Under the pieces are notes generated by a model, which saw only the letters and a program-made list of their open reading frames with translations, did not search any database and was not told the origin of the DNA. The position numbers and the translations under genes are program-made. This document shows, piece by piece, positions 1 to 12,862 of a DNA stretch of 64,000 bases; position 1 is the stretch's first letter, and every line of letters starts with the position of its first letter. The stretch comes from Ecdyonurus torrentis (taxonomy: Eukaryota; Arthropoda; Insecta; Ephemeroptera; Heptageniidae): contig OX439133.1 of assembly GCA_949318235.1 (NCBI GenBank), positions 24,097,741-24,161,740 on the forward strand, read 5' to 3'.

Positions 1-864
1 AGAAAGTTCAGGTGTTACAACATGGATTTTTCAATGTTCGAAAATAAGATGAACTGTTCATATAACTCAAAAAGTATTTGGGACATGAAGGAACGAGCTG
101 GGGCTGCTTCACGTCCTAAATTATTTTTGAGTTATTCTTTTTACTTTATGATGATATAATGATATAATATGATTTAACAATTCTGTTAAATTTTAACAAT
201 TCTAACGTGTTTTAACAATGCTGAAGCGATCAATTTAAATTTTAAAATCCTCATTTTAACATGGTAAGCCCTATGCCAAGCCAAAATTAACATGAAACTA
301 ATGATGACCATTGCCAGTGACGTGACGTGTCCTGATTATCTGAAGTTGCCTATTGAAATAAAATTCAAAATCTTTTTTAATTACTTGATAAAGTGGTTGA
401 ATGATATTACGCTCCAGTGCCATGTTTACCCCTATTCCTTGATCCTTAAACTTTACCACTGGCCAACTTTGGTTACCTGTTAAACTCAGGTAACATCCTA
501 CCTAATACAATGTTAAATGAATGAGCATCTTAAAAAATGCTGCTAAACATTCCCAAGCAGAGGACAAACATCATTTTTGACGCTTTTCGTAAGTTATGTG
601 TTTATTTAATTTTATTATTTTCCTCGGGCGTTAAATCTATGAATTTAGCATATATACAAAAAATGACATATTTTTTAATTAAAAAAACAAACAAACAAAC
701 AAATTTTCCTGTATACTGGCCAATGTTTTTTACAGCTCAAGTATGGCGTCAAAGCGCAAGCCTAAATAAGTGAGTGAAACCACTCAATTTAATCATGCTT
801 ATAGATATAAAGAGCATTTCTAAATATTTTTACAGTATATTGCACATTATAAAATGTAGTTACA

Positions 865-866
<2 letters not shown>
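1..866. other. AT-rich non-coding DNA
   Basis: No gene is supported. The short open frames here have no recognisable domain or codon bias. A small hairpin lies at 473-493 (TTACCTG, six-base loop region, CAGGTAA), and a similar stretch occurs near 29715-29755, so both may be remnants of one old repeat. A phrase at about 729-765 resembles the inner 3' part of the TATAGGG-end MITE family but is too short to call. Confidence 0.6.
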
Positions 867-1095
<229 letters not shown>

Positions 1096-1811
1096 TATAT
1101 TATATATCAAGTAAAACGAGTTAAATATTATATATCTGCTGCGGATACAAGAGCGGAAATCCTAACAGCTACCTGCGGTGGCACATACTCTGCACTATAT
1201 AATATGTATATCTTGGTATGTATTACGAAATCTATTGATTTAAGCTTAAGTGTAACAGATAACAGCTTTTTGCTTTCAAATCCTTTTCCCGTACATATTT
1301 TTACAGTAGATTATTTATATGTTTAATATTAAAGTCTATACTTACTTTATAAGGTTCATATTGCGGAAATTCCAAAGAAAAAAAAAGTTGCTACGTTATT
1401 TTATGATATTTGAGTATCGATTGTAAAATCTATCTCTGATAAAAATGTCATACCATGTGATAATCAGATAAGAATGAAGAGAATGTCTCAAAAGCTTTTT
1501 CTGTGTTGCAAAGTATGCTTTTTACTAAACCGATTTATACCTTTGTAGAAGGGCATTGAAAATTCAAATAATGCCATCATTAAAAAAAAAAAAAAAAAAA
1601 AAAGTAAATAAATAAAAAAAGTAAATAAAAAATAAAAATAATAAAATCCATTGAAAATTGTCTTACAGTTAGCATGTTTTACTATTATTTTTCTTTATTA
1701 AAAATTACTACTACAAAATCGATATTAAATGTTGAACTACATTAAGATTACAAAAATAAAAATACCATAGGATATGAATGAAAAGAACATTAATATAGGA
1801 TGTTGCAGTAT
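1096..1811. other. AT-rich non-coding DNA with A-run
   Basis: No gene or recognisable element. It contains a pure A-run of about 23 bases near 1580-1602 followed by degenerate AATAAA-like sequence. Confidence 0.6.
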
Positions 1812-2155
1812 GGGAATGGAGGTTATCGGTTTAATGACTATTAAAGGAACAACTGCTTTGAGGCCGACTATAAGTGATTTCGGTCACATCCGCTTCCGCT
1901 TCTCCTTACTACGCATGCGCAGTAAGTCGAAACGGAAGCGGATATGAGCGAAATAGCTTATAGTCGGCTTCAAAAGAGTTGTTCCTTTATTAGTCATTAG
2001 CTTAAAACACGTAAAAGTATGTCTATTTTTTCTTATTTAAATGTTCTGGAATCGGTAGTCTCATAAAAAAAAATGTTTTCCTCATAAATTAGGGGACCCT
2101 TAGCTTTCCCCACTCTTCCCCGCGTGCTGTACCCATAACTTCTATTCACACAAAA
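1812..2155 (+). repeat. dispersed repeat family G, copy 1, interrupted
   Basis: The flanks (GGAGGTTATCGGTTTA on the left; GCTTAAAACACGTAAAAGTATG, then an AGGGGACCCTTAGCTTTC-like part on the right) match an uninterrupted copy at 14623-14850 and another interrupted copy at 6688-7095. In this copy a 168-bp palindromic MITE sits between the two halves. No coding capacity. Family identity beyond this window is unknown. Confidence 0.6.
1832..1999. mobile_element. palindromic MITE, TGACTA ends, copy 1
   Basis: Almost the whole element is an inverted repeat. TAATGACTA at the left end is matched by TAGTCATTA at the right, and AAAGGAACAAC, GCCGACTATAAG and CATCCGCTTCCG are mirrored in the other arm around a GC-richer centre (ACGCATGCGCAGTAAG). 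A second copy lies at 12389-12550. It codes for nothing, so it would need a transposase supplied in trans. TA next to both ends may be the target duplication, which would fit a Tc1/mariner-like origin; that part is inference. Confidence 0.85.
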
Positions 2156-3935
<1,780 letters not shown>

Positions 3936-4075
3936 ATTTTTCGAGTTTAAAATTTTTTTTTCTTAATGAACTTAAAAAAATAAAAATTCACATAACTATC
4001 GATTCAGGACAATTTCATCTTTTACAATAAATATGAAATGATATTACCACCTAAAATTGTTGGTCTTCGTCATTT
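3936..4075 (+). repeat. dispersed repeat family H, fragment
   Basis: The stretch with TTAATGAACTT, AAAAATTCACATA, a GACAAT core and TTGGTCTTCGTCATT aligns by eye with 16550-16685 and with the right half of the inverted-repeat element at 19589-19811. It appears to be a decayed partial copy of that element. No coding capacity. Confidence 0.5.
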
Positions 4076-4249
4076 TTAAATAGCATTGTTTTAAATGGGA
4101 ATAATTATTTTGCTGAGTAAAGTTACAACATAAAATTGAAAAATATATGAATGCACCTCAATGGTTTTAATACTCAATGGATATGCCAATGGATATTTAC
4201 ATTATATAATGAATAGCATCATAGTATATATATCATATTTTAAAGTGAT

Positions 4250-4530
4250 TATAGGGTCTATACGCATGACGCCATACTGAGCAATGAATAAATTTGCTCA
4301 GCATAGGAGAAACGTGGATGTTGGTTATTTTCTTTGAAAAATTACAATTTTTTTATTCTTCTTCTTGCATACTTAAAAACCTAATTCACCCTATTTATAG
4401 CATCAATGCTGTCAAAAATATTGCTATAAGTATTTTTAAACAGATAAAACTTTTTATTATTATTTTCCCATAGCGAGCCATGTTATGAACTGCTCACATA
4501 CGGCGTTGACTTTTACATGAATACTATTAT
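4250..4530 (-). mobile_element. TATAGGG-end MITE, copy 1 (decayed)
   Basis: It begins TATAGGGTCTATACGCATGA and ends near TTTTACATGAAT, matching the better-preserved copies at 6725-7031 and 16885-17200 in reverse orientation. Shared inner phrases include GAGCAATGAATAA, GCTCAGCATAGGA, GCCATGTTATGAA and GTTGACTTTTACATGAA. The CRE-like site seen in other copies is mutated here (TGACGCCA). Non-autonomous. Confidence 0.75.
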
Positions 4531-5074
4531 ATACGTAGCATAGTAGTTAAGATGTTCAGAATAATTACTATTGTTTGCTATTGTTATTACATGAAGCAGT
4601 TATACTACTACAGTTAGAACGCAATCTTTGAACTGATGCAAAAAATTGCACTTTAACATGCTAATATAATAATAATAATGAATTTAATAAATAAATTTAT
4701 AAATAAATTATTTAATTAATAAATATCCAGTAAGCAGAACAAATTAAAACTTAACATTATATATAATAGACTTTTTTTTCTTTTAGAAAAAAGGTAACAA
4801 AAATTGTTTGTTGTATTGTGCAACGAGTGTAATAATATAGTTAACCAATTCAATTCCTAGATTGTTTTTGTCATATGAATAACATTACGAATTTAGCGCG
4901 AGTTCTGAAATGGTATAAATATTTTATCAAAATAGTGTGTATAATATGTCATCAGAAATCTGTTGTAACTGCCAAAGAAAGTAGACTTATATGATAATAA
5001 TAATGAAAGAAAAATATAATGAAATTTAAGCCATTTGGTAACCTGCTATATTTATACAATAGTTGTTCATAGTT
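4531..5074. other. AT-rich non-coding DNA
   Basis: No gene. Dense AATAA and ATTTA-like low-complexity sequence around 4670-4735. Confidence 0.55.
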
Positions 5075-5376
5075 TATAGGATGTATCCGCATGACGTCAT
5101 ATTTTATGCGCTCGGATACCATATTGGAGTAATGAATAACATTGCCCAGCATAGGACAAACTTTATTTTCGTCTATTTTCTTTGGAAAATCTGTTAATAT
5201 ATTGTTTTATGACTTTTTTTTTCACGTACTGAGATACTAATTTAACCTTTTAACAGCCATCAATGCTCTCTAAATTATTACTTAATATTTTTAAAGTGGC
5301 ATAATAAGTTATTTTCCTATTCGGCCCATGTTATTGAGTGATCCAACATGGCGTCGACTTCAACATGAATGCATGT
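5075..5376 (-). mobile_element. TATAGGG-end MITE, copy 2
   Basis: A reverse-oriented copy starting TATAGGATGTATCCGCATGA and carrying an exact TGACGTCA at 5092-5099 next to its end. It ends near CGTCGACTTCAACATGAATG. The 66-residue minus-strand frame overlapping its start is part of the repeat: similar peptides appear from other copies (near 9076-9276 and 17071-17265). Confidence 0.8.
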
Positions 5377-5691
5377 AAGCAGCACATTCTTAAAGATATT
5401 GTATTATTACAACTTATTTACACCTCACTTTTAGTATCACACTCTATTCGCTAATGAAGCTTAATGTACGATTCAAATTAATTTTAATTTTCCTGTAGGT
5501 GATAAGCTTAGTATTAAAAAAGTATTTATAAATTAAATTGTAATAATAATAAATAATAATTAATAAAAGATATTTTTTTTTGATATTATCTATTTTAAAT
5601 TAAACTAATATGAATTACAAATTATTATTTTATTTAAAACTATTTATTTTGACCAAAATTTAATAAATTTATAATTAATGCGAAGGATATT
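5377..5691. other. AT-rich non-coding DNA
   Basis: Nothing recognised; mainly A/T low-complexity sequence. Confidence 0.55.
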
Positions 5692-5801
5692 AATGCTGTT
5701 CGTAAACCCTGTTCTTTGCCCCTAAAATGACGATCACCTATGGTTATTCATATGGAATGCGCATTTTTTGGTGCAAGAGAACAGGGTTTACCAACAGTAT
5801 T
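5692..5801. mobile_element. 110-bp MITE, GTTCGTAAACCC ends, copy 1
   Basis: The ends are an inverted pair: AATGCTGTTCGTAAACCCTG on the left and CAGGGTTTACCAACAGTATT on the right. The centre includes TATGGTTATTCATATGGAAT and GCGCATTTTTTGGTGCAAGA. It is colinear with a second copy at 10735-10844 that differs by scattered substitutions. It is flanked by TA, and its size and structure are typical of a deletion-derived DNA transposon. The autonomous parent is not visible. Confidence 0.85.
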
Positions 5802-6360
5802 ATAATTATTTCTATATTATTTATTTATAAAAAATCTATAGTTTTTAAATAAGCTATTCTTTGATTACAATGATATCAAAAACATGAAGTCTCCACCACT
5901 GTAGAAAAAAAATCAACCATACATTTGGGGATTATATATATTTTTGTTGTTTCCCTAGCTAATACCCAATTTATTATTTACTTTTATCTTTTACCCCATG
6001 GGTAATAGACTTTTCAACAATATAGGAGGGTTAAAAAAAGAAAAAAAAAAGACTATAAAAACTATATACCCTCTGGTGACAGTGCAATGAACTAACATTT
6101 AATATCTTTTATCATTAAATAAATCCAACAGTTTTGTATAGAGATTTTTTTTTCTTCTGTCTAAAAAAAAAAAAAAAAAAAAAAGGTTGTTGACATTTCA
6201 ACTTTTTGCTCTTTATATTTCAGTGGGAATTGTCATAAAAAACAAATCTCTGTTATGAAATCATTCGTTTTAAAAATTTTATAATTAGGTTTTGTTTGTT
6301 TTATTTTAAATTTGTCAAAGTGCTTAATGAACAATATGATCAGTTTTTGAAATATCATTT
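5802..6360. other. AT-rich non-coding DNA
   Basis: No gene. A pure A-run of about 20 bases lies near 6164-6184. Confidence 0.55.
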
Positions 6361-6494
6361 GAAAAAAAAAAAAAAAAAAAAAAAATCAAGTAAAAGTATC
6401 TACTTAAAATTGAAACGACTTTATTATATTTACGTAAAAAAGGAAACAAAATTTATGCAAGATAAAAAAAAAGAAGAAGAAGAAGAAGAAGAAG
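6361..6494. repeat. poly-A run and (GAA)n tract
   Basis: About 23 consecutive A residues at 6363-6385, then a (GAA)n run at about 6472-6494. The 100-residue frame spanning them (Lys- and Glu-rich) is produced by these simple repeats and is not treated as a gene. Confidence 0.9.
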
Positions 6495-6687
6495 GAGCTT
6501 TGAATGGCAGGTGTACACAAATCCTTTATATTACAATAAGTAAATATTTCCCTGGAACAGGTATTGATATAACACAAGATCATTTAATGGATCTATAATG
6601 TGATCTATATATAGTCTAGCTAAAAACAAAAAGCCTTAATTAAAATGTGAAGTGTATTTCACGTGCATTAGGTATTATTCTAGTATT

Positions 6688-7095
6688 GCAATGGAGGCAA
6701 TTGGTTTAAAAAAAGGTTGAAAAATATAGGGTCTATGCATTCATGTTAAAGTCGACGCCATGTTGGATAACTCAATAACATGGGTGGCATAGGAAAAAAA
6801 TCATTTTGCCAGTTTAAAACCACTATGCAATATTTTTGAGAGCATTGATGCTGTAAATATGTTGAATTAGTATCTCAAGTATGTGGGAAAAATAACAATA
6901 ACAAAAAATTAAACGATTTCCCAAAGAAAATTGGCTTAAATGAAGTTTGTCCTATGCTGAGCAATGTTATGCCCTACTCCAGTATGGCCTCCAAGCGCAA
7001 TAAATATGACGTCATCCGCATACACCCTATATATGGCTTAAAACACGTAAAAGTATGTCAAGTATTTCTCATTTAAAATTCTCGAGAATTAATAG
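6688..7095 (+). repeat. dispersed repeat family G, copy 2, interrupted
   Basis: The left part (ATGGAGGCAATTGGTTTAAA) and right part (TATGGCTTAAAACACGTAAA, then GTATTTCTCATTTAAAATTC) are the two halves of the family seen intact at 14623-14850. A 307-bp TATAGGG-end MITE is nested between them, close to where a different MITE interrupts copy 1. Confidence 0.6.
6725..7031 (+). mobile_element. TATAGGG-end MITE, copy 3 (well preserved)
   Basis: 307 bp. The left end is TATAGGGTCTATGCATTCAT; the right end is CGCATACACCCTATA, whose complement is TATAGGGTGTATGCG, giving an imperfect ~15-bp terminal inverted repeat. Internal landmarks are GTCGACGCCATGTTGG, TCAATAACATGGG, GAATTAGTATCTCAAG and TCCAGTATGGCCTCCAAGCG. 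An exact TGACGTCA lies at 7007-7014 just inside the right end. No open frame longer than noise, so it is non-autonomous. The TA-rich ends suggest a Tc1/mariner-like origin, which is inference. Confidence 0.88.
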
Positions 7096-7116
7096 TTTTT
7101 TTTTCTCAAAAATCGC

Positions 7117-7225
7117 AAAAAAAAAATATATATATATAAAAAAAAAAATAATAATAATAATTATTATAATAAAAAAAAATAATAAAATTAAAAATAATAA
7201 ATATAAAAATAATAAAAATAAAACG
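7117..7225. repeat. A/T low-complexity tract
   Basis: Runs of A, TA and AAT units without unique sequence. The mirror-image Lys/Ile-rich frames on both strands are artefacts. Confidence 0.85.
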
Positions 7226-7733
7226 TGTTTAAGAACTAAATTAAATTTTGAAATAAAATATGCATGCATAACTTTTTGCATTAACAAACATATCAGTGTG
7301 GACTAGCCTTAATAATAAGTCATTATAATGCTTTGAAACGATACTCCGACCTCTCTCCCTCTCTTTCACTCTCTTCAACTTTTCCTATTACAAGAAGGGT
7401 CGTAGAGGTCTAATAATTATCCAGATCTTTATACCATCTTTTGCTATTAAATTAAGTATCTTTGTAAACCATATGGTATAAGCTACCACTATGATAAAAT
7501 TTTTGGAGTGTAATAGAATATCAATCATCACAAAAATAAGATTGAAAAGAAAAGAAAAAACAACAACATTGAATCTAATTGGTCTGTGATAACTGATAAC
7601 TGCATTTATGGTGATACAGTATACTTTATTATAAGATTTCTTTATCGACACAAGCAGAATTCTTTTAAGAATTTCAGTCATGCTTTTTTCGAACAATGAA
7701 AAATACTAGTTTGTTGCGCTAGCCTATATCACG
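7226..7733. other. AT-rich non-coding DNA
   Basis: Contains a 102-residue minus-strand open frame (7388-7696) that is hydrophobic, has no family resemblance I recognise and has the AT-driven codon use of its surroundings. I do not call it a gene. Confidence 0.5.
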
Positions 7734-8030
7734 TGTATATGCATTCATGTTAAAGTCAACGCCATGTTAGATCACTCAATTACATAGGTCGCATAGGAAC
7801 ATGATTCATTTTGCCACTTTAAAAATACTATGTATTATTTTTTAGAGTATTGATTAGGTTTAATTAGTATCTCAAGTATGTGAGAAATATCTTTAAAAAA
7901 ATTAACTTAAATGAATTTCCAAAGAAAATGGTCAAAAAAGAAGTTTGTCCTTTGCTGAGCAGTATTATTTATTAGTACAGTATGGCGTCCAAGCGCATTA
8001 AATATGACGTCATGTGCATACACTCTATAT
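7734..8030 (+). mobile_element. TATAGGG-end MITE, copy 4
   Basis: Internal sequence is colinear with copy 3 (CATTCATGTTAAAGTCAACG, GCCATGTTAGATCACTCAAT, CAGTATGGCGTCCAAGCGCA). TGACGTCA is intact at 8005-8012. The outermost bases have drifted (CACTCTATA at the right). Confidence 0.8.
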
Positions 8031-9197
8031 CACGGGTGGTGTGAAAAAAAAAGGCAATTTTTCACTAATTCCCTATACTTGGGCATTTGTTCATCTTAAA
8101 GAAAATTGTGTTGTACATCAAGGCCAATATTTTTTTCTGATGAATACTTTTGAGTTCGTTAACACATGCCATGACATAATAATGTAGGATTCTGGATTCT
8201 ATAAATTAATATTTGTAATTTTTATATTTAATTAAGGGGTAATGAGCTACAGAGTGAAAAAATTTTAAATTTTTTTAGTTGTTATTATATAGCAATATCA
8301 TCAAAAAATAAATAATAAAATTGCATTAAAATATTTAATTTACGTTTAATTAGCATTTAATCGCAGTTTTAATTTTCGCAATTTAAAACGCATTCATCTC
8401 CTTAAATAACTGAAAAATTAATATTTTCTTTATACTGTTGCATTAAGCATACTTTTGTTAAGGGCACTGGCTACTTTAATTTTTTTTTTAGATACGAATA
8501 AATCCGAAATTTAAATTATTTCTGAAAGGATTTTTTTAAGTGAAGTTTAAGCATATTTTCAAACTTATCATAAGCCTAACTTCAGCGCATGATTAAATAT
8601 AGTAAAAGTATGAATTAAACTATGAGACTTAGTCTATCCGCTAGACAATTTTATTACCTTTACTAGGACACAAATATTTTTGCAAATGACTTTTTATTAA
8701 AATTGATGAACGTGAAATAATTAAAAAATCTAAGGTTTTTGAAACTTTTCTCTAATGCAGCAGTATTAGTGCGCCTCTATTAGACTTTTCAAGTACTTTG
8801 TCATAGAGCACATATTCTTCAAAGTGGAGGGAGGTATTTTTTTAATGCCTTGTTTCAGCCTCTCCGCCCGGCCGGCCGGTTTCTCTGCCTGCAGTTCGCA
8901 ATATTTACATTGCTACCTGAGTGCTCGTATTGCTTTACACTTTTACACCTTTCTTCTCATTCTAAATAAAATATATATACACGGAACAATTTTAGTTTAG
9001 TTGAAGTTGTATATTCCCGATATAATAAAAAAATATACTACTAAAGTATAGACAGACAAAAACTATAAAGGAAATTCATGCCATTTTTGAAATAGAGGAT
9101 TTAATTAAAATATGCGATAAAAAAAAATGAAAGGGCTTTGAATAAATAAATTTTAAAAAATAGAGAGAAAAGACGCAATTTTTCAGCATAACGTCTT
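8031..9197. other. AT-rich non-coding DNA
   Basis: No gene. One short GC island at about 8863-8882 contains CCGGCCGGCCGG, a small palindrome in an otherwise AT-rich setting. Confidence 0.55.
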
Positions 9198-9465
9198 GCT
9201 GAAAGCGCTTCAACGCCATATTGGAGCAATGAATAACATTGCTCAGCATATAGAAAAAAACGTTAGTTCCAATCATTTTCTTAAGAAATAAAAGTTAGTT
9301 TTATTTTTTATTATTTATTATTATAATTATTTTTAATTCATTATTATTTTTCTTGCATGCATATACTGGAAACCTTACAACAATTAATACTCACAAAAAT
9401 ATTCCAAAGTATTTTGTAACTTTTTTTTTTTTTTTTTTTTTTACCTATACCGGCCGATGTTACGG
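9198..9465 (-). mobile_element. TATAGGG-end MITE, copy 5 (decayed)
   Basis: CAACGCCATATTGGAGCAATGAATAACATTGCTCAGCATA and, at the far end, a CCGATGTTACGGC phrase match the reverse-oriented family. A T-run of about 23 bases (9420-9442) interrupts the second half. The TGACGTCA site has been lost. Ends are uncertain. Confidence 0.55.
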
Positions 9466-9660
9466 CTTCGTAAAACACTATAGCAAAACATTTAATCAAC
9501 CCAAGTCCGGTACTTGATATTAATTTCGATGCAAAATAAAATTTTGAATAATTTTTTCAAAGCTCTATGAAAAACACAAACAAACGATGAGAGAGAAAAA
9601 AGGTGCAGTATAAAAGCAAGGAAGCAATGAGCAGTTTTTCAATAGAAGAAGGGATTATCT

Positions 9661-10028
9661 GTTACCTGAAAACACAACCCAATTATCTTACCTGTGAATG
9701 ATTTTTATAACTCGCGAAGTAACATTTAAATGAAACCAAATTTACTTCAGATGTTAGTTTTAATAAAAATCAAGCAAATTACTTTTTTGATCGAAGTTCT
9801 GCCGTCAATTTGAACTTTCGTGATTTAAAAGTAATAAAAATTACGTAATATTTTTATTTGAATAAGTTAATTTAAAATAATGCTAGAACTTCGATTAAAA
9901 AAGAAATCTACATGATTTTTAATAAAACTAACATATAATGAATTTAATTCACTGTGACTGTTACTTCGCGAGTTATCAAAATCATTGACGCGTAAAAGAT
10001 AATTGGGTCGTTTTTTTCAGATGGCAGG
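9661..10028. mobile_element. ~370-bp palindromic MITE
   Basis: A long imperfect inverted repeat. CCCAATTATCTTACC and TAACTCGCGAAGTAACA in the left arm are mirrored by TGTTACTTCGCGAGTTA and AAGATAATTGGG in the right arm. Further in, GTTAGTTTTAATAAAAATCA and TTGATCGAAGTTCT are also matched in the other arm. The arms pair over most of the element with a short AT-rich centre. No coding capacity and only one copy in the window. Confidence 0.75.
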
Positions 10029-10734
10029 TATGAAAAAAAAACTATGAAGGTAAACCTATGCATGAAAAAAGTAAACAAAGACCGCTACAGCCACTAGACT
10101 ATGTGTCTCCAAATTTTGAGCCCCGGGCTATTTTTTCCCCCGTCTTGCATCCCCTCCAACTTTGTCATAAACTTACAATTTTTTTAACTCACTCCACTTT
10201 TTGTTGACGTCAGGGTATGACACCCCTTCCCCCTTTTACCTGAGCTATGACAATGCCATCTAGGTGGAAATGCTTGAAATTCCTGCGTGACCCATTACCC
10301 CTTAACCTTTTTTCATACTTCTTACTTATGATTTTCCATACCAACACACCTAGCTTTACCAAGCAGGAGAATTGTAATATTATCGTATTAGAATACTTTA
10401 ACATTAATGGTTTTCATTTTATATTTATAACTTTTTAAATAAAAAGTATTATGAAAGATGTATAAAACAATAAAACCTCATTATAATATTTTTTTAAGCT
10501 AAAAACAAATATATAATACAATTTTTAAATAAAATAATATAATTAATTTAATAATTTTGTTAGTAAATTTAAAAAAAAAAATTAAACTTTTTATAATTAA
10601 TATTAAAAAAAAACTTGTATTTTTAAGTTTAAAAACTATGGAACACTACAATTTTTTTATTTCAGGTTTAAAAATCAAAATGTAACCGCTCATGACAAAA
10701 TTTTAGGACCTGTGACCACTAGATAAAATACAGA
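10029..10734. other. AT-rich DNA with a GC-richer patch
   Basis: 10080-10300 is noticeably richer in C and G and contains a TGACGTCA at 10205-10212, but no frame or element could be recognised. Frames of 63-64 residues on both strands overlap each other and are not supported. Confidence 0.45.
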
Positions 10735-10844
10735 AATGCTGTTCGTAAACCCTGTTCTCCGCACCATAAATGACAATCGCCTATGGTTATTCAAATGGAA
10801 TGCGCATTTTTTGGTGCAAGAGAACAGGGTTTACGAACAGCATT
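10735..10844. mobile_element. 110-bp MITE, GTTCGTAAACCC ends, copy 2
   Basis: Ends AATGCTGTTCGTAAACCCTG and CAGGGTTTACGAACAGCATT are perfect inverted complements here, better preserved than at 5692-5801. The centre is colinear with copy 1 (CCTATGGTTATTCAAATGGA, TGCGCATTTTTTGGTGCAAG). Confidence 0.88.
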
Positions 10845-11511
10845 AATATAACATTGAAATTTACATGGAGCTTTGTGGCATAAATGAGAGAAACAAAAAA
10901 TGTCTATGAACAATTATTTTCATGAACAATGAATTCTGATGAATTTGGAACATTTTACTGAAAATTACAAACATATAGGTCATCTTAATTTTATCATAAC
11001 AAAACAGTAAGTATATATAATTTGCTTAAGTTTATATCAATGAAAAAAATTCTTATTCAAATCGTTTATATCAATTCACTATCATCAAGATATAATAAAG
11101 TAAAATAAAAAGTGAGTTACATTATACTCTTATTCTTTGTAATATATTATATTTAATATAATACTCAGTAAGTTGAACAACTTTATACGAAAACTCCGCC
11201 ATAAACAATAAAGTAACGTTATTATTATTATTGTGCCACGAAATATATATAAGTTTTTTTATGTATTCGAATAAAAAAAAAAAAATGCGAGCATAGCGAT
11301 ATTGTTTGTCTTTTCAATATAACCTTTTCTTTCGCGTTCTTTTTTATATTTGGCCTACTTTATTACACGGTAAAATAATTATTTCACTTTATATGAAATG
11401 TCCCTTTATAGCTTCTATGTAACGACAACCTTAGACGAAGCTGAACTTTTTTTTTTTTTTTTTTTTTTTTCCCCAGCACATAGCATGATGAGCATAGGAC
11501 GTCCTATGTTT
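10845..11511. other. AT-rich non-coding DNA
   Basis: No gene. A T-run of about 24 bases lies near 11447-11470. Confidence 0.55.
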
Positions 11512-11572
11512 CCCACATAAACAATGGACAAATCGATTTGAAATTTGGTACATATTATGTGCTATTAAAGCC
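11512..11572 (+). repeat. family I fragment
   Basis: CCCACATAAACAATGGACAA, ATCGATTTGAAATTTGGTAC and ATGTGCTATTAAA match the right arm and flank of the inverted-repeat element at 20036-20179. This is a single-arm fragment. Confidence 0.5.
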
Positions 11573-11798
11573 AATACAAACTTATGCTAAAAAAACAAAA
11601 AAAAACAAAAAAAAAATCCGACATAAGAACACTAAAAATAAAAATAATATAATATTGCAGGCACAAAAATCCTGTATAATTGTGATTCGCAAATTTAGAT
11701 CTCGAAAAGGTATTGAAAACTGCATTATAATGCCACCTTATTTACAGCGCTGGAAAAAAAAAGGGGCATAATATAAGCAACCTGGGTGTTCCTCATAA

Positions 11799-12130
11799 TA
11801 GAATAGGTGAGGAGAAAACAATAGCATTTATTTCCCAATACATTTGATGGGATTTGCATAAATAATATTAGTTTTATTTCAAAGCCCAACTATAGCGCCA
11901 CAGCAGTGATCAGAAAATAGCAATTTATGTAACCGAACACAATTTTTTATACCAATCTTTGCTTATTCTAACGTCAAAAACAGGAATGGTAACTCAAATA
12001 GCATACTTTAGTGATTTTACACTCTCTTGTGGGGCCATTCTTGTCATTCTAGTAAAGGCTGTCATCAGTTTTGGAGATCTCATTTTGTGTTTAATCATTA
12101 AAAACACATATTGTTTCATGTGGTGTTAAA
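11799..12130 (+). mobile_element. TTAA-flanked MITE family, copy 1 (decayed)
   Basis: It aligns by eye with 12863-13223 over phrases such as CAGCAGTGATCAGAAA, AGCATACTTTA, CACTCTCTTGTGGGGCC and CTCATTTTGTGTTTA. The terminal TTAA motifs and the TGACGTCA site have decayed (CTAACGTCAAAA). Confidence 0.6.
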
Positions 12131-12137
12131 AAAAGTA

Positions 12138-12338
12138 TTGCGACGTTTACCCGTCAAAATGAACGAACTTCACTTTACAAATTTGACTCAAAATGAACGA
12201 TCTACGTTTGGTGTTTCTACGGATTTTAACAGGAGAACTATATGGGTGAACTTTGAATTTGTAAAGTGTAGATCGGATCGGTCGTTTTGAACAAAATTTG
12301 TAAAGTGTAGTACGTTCTTTTCAACGGGTAAGCATCGA
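12138..12338. mobile_element. ~200-bp palindromic MITE
   Basis: Left-arm phrases GTTTACCCGTCAAAATGAACGA and CACTTTACAAATTTG are mirrored in the right arm as CGTTCTTTTCAACGGGTAAGC and CAAAATTTGTAAAGTGTAG. GATCTAC near the centre is matched by GTAGATC. Each arm also contains a short internal direct duplication (AAAATGAACGA). It sits 8 bp after the preceding MITE and 50 bp before the next, in a cluster. Confidence 0.75.
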
Positions 12339-12388
12339 TTGATAGGTTGCCTATGTACACCCATTTCTTAAACTTTTGTCTAAAGCTG

Positions 12389-12550
12389 TGACTAGTAAAG
12401 GAACAACGGTTTTGAGGCCGACTATAAGCGATTCCGGTCACATCCGCTTCCGTTTAGACCTACTACGCTTGCGCAGTAAGTCGAAACGGAAGCGGATGTG
12501 AGCGAAATTACTTATAGTCGGCTTAAAAACAGTTGTTCCTTTATCAGTCA
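12389..12550. mobile_element. palindromic MITE, TGACTA ends, copy 2
   Basis: It begins TGACTAGTAAAGGAACAAC and ends GTTGTTCCTTTATCAGTCA, with the same inner sequence as 1832-1999 (GAGGCCGACTATAAGCGATT, CATCCGCTTCCGTTTAGACC, GGAAGCGGATGTGAGCGAAA). 162 bp versus 168 bp in copy 1. Confidence 0.87.
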
Positions 12551-12862
12551 TAATACTGTTATTTTTTTGACCTGTAATATGTATTATTGTACAATAGCTG
12601 TTCCAAGCTAATGTTTATACCTTATTACAGTTTACATTATTTATGTGTATAATATACACTTGTCATATAAATACTGGCAGTATGTTCACAATTTATAATT
12701 AATTTGTAAATATTTTATAAATATTCATGTCTATTTTGAAACAACAACATATTAAGCTCATACATTCATATGACTGAACAGAATGTAGAATTTTGAATTA
12801 TTAGTATTATAATAATAAAGATTATCGATGATGAAAATACACTCTTAAAATTTTCTATATGC

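Noticed and set aside
4952..5152. 66-residue minus-strand frame as a gene
   Set aside because: Similar peptides arise at 9076-9276 and 17071-17265 because all three overlap copies of one MITE family.
7388..7696. 102-residue hydrophobic protein
   Set aside because: Composition follows the surrounding AT-rich DNA and no domain or membrane-protein pattern beyond AT-driven Ile/Phe/Leu is visible.
8863..8882. CCGGCCGGCCGG as a regulatory island
   Set aside because: A single 12-bp palindrome with no further context.
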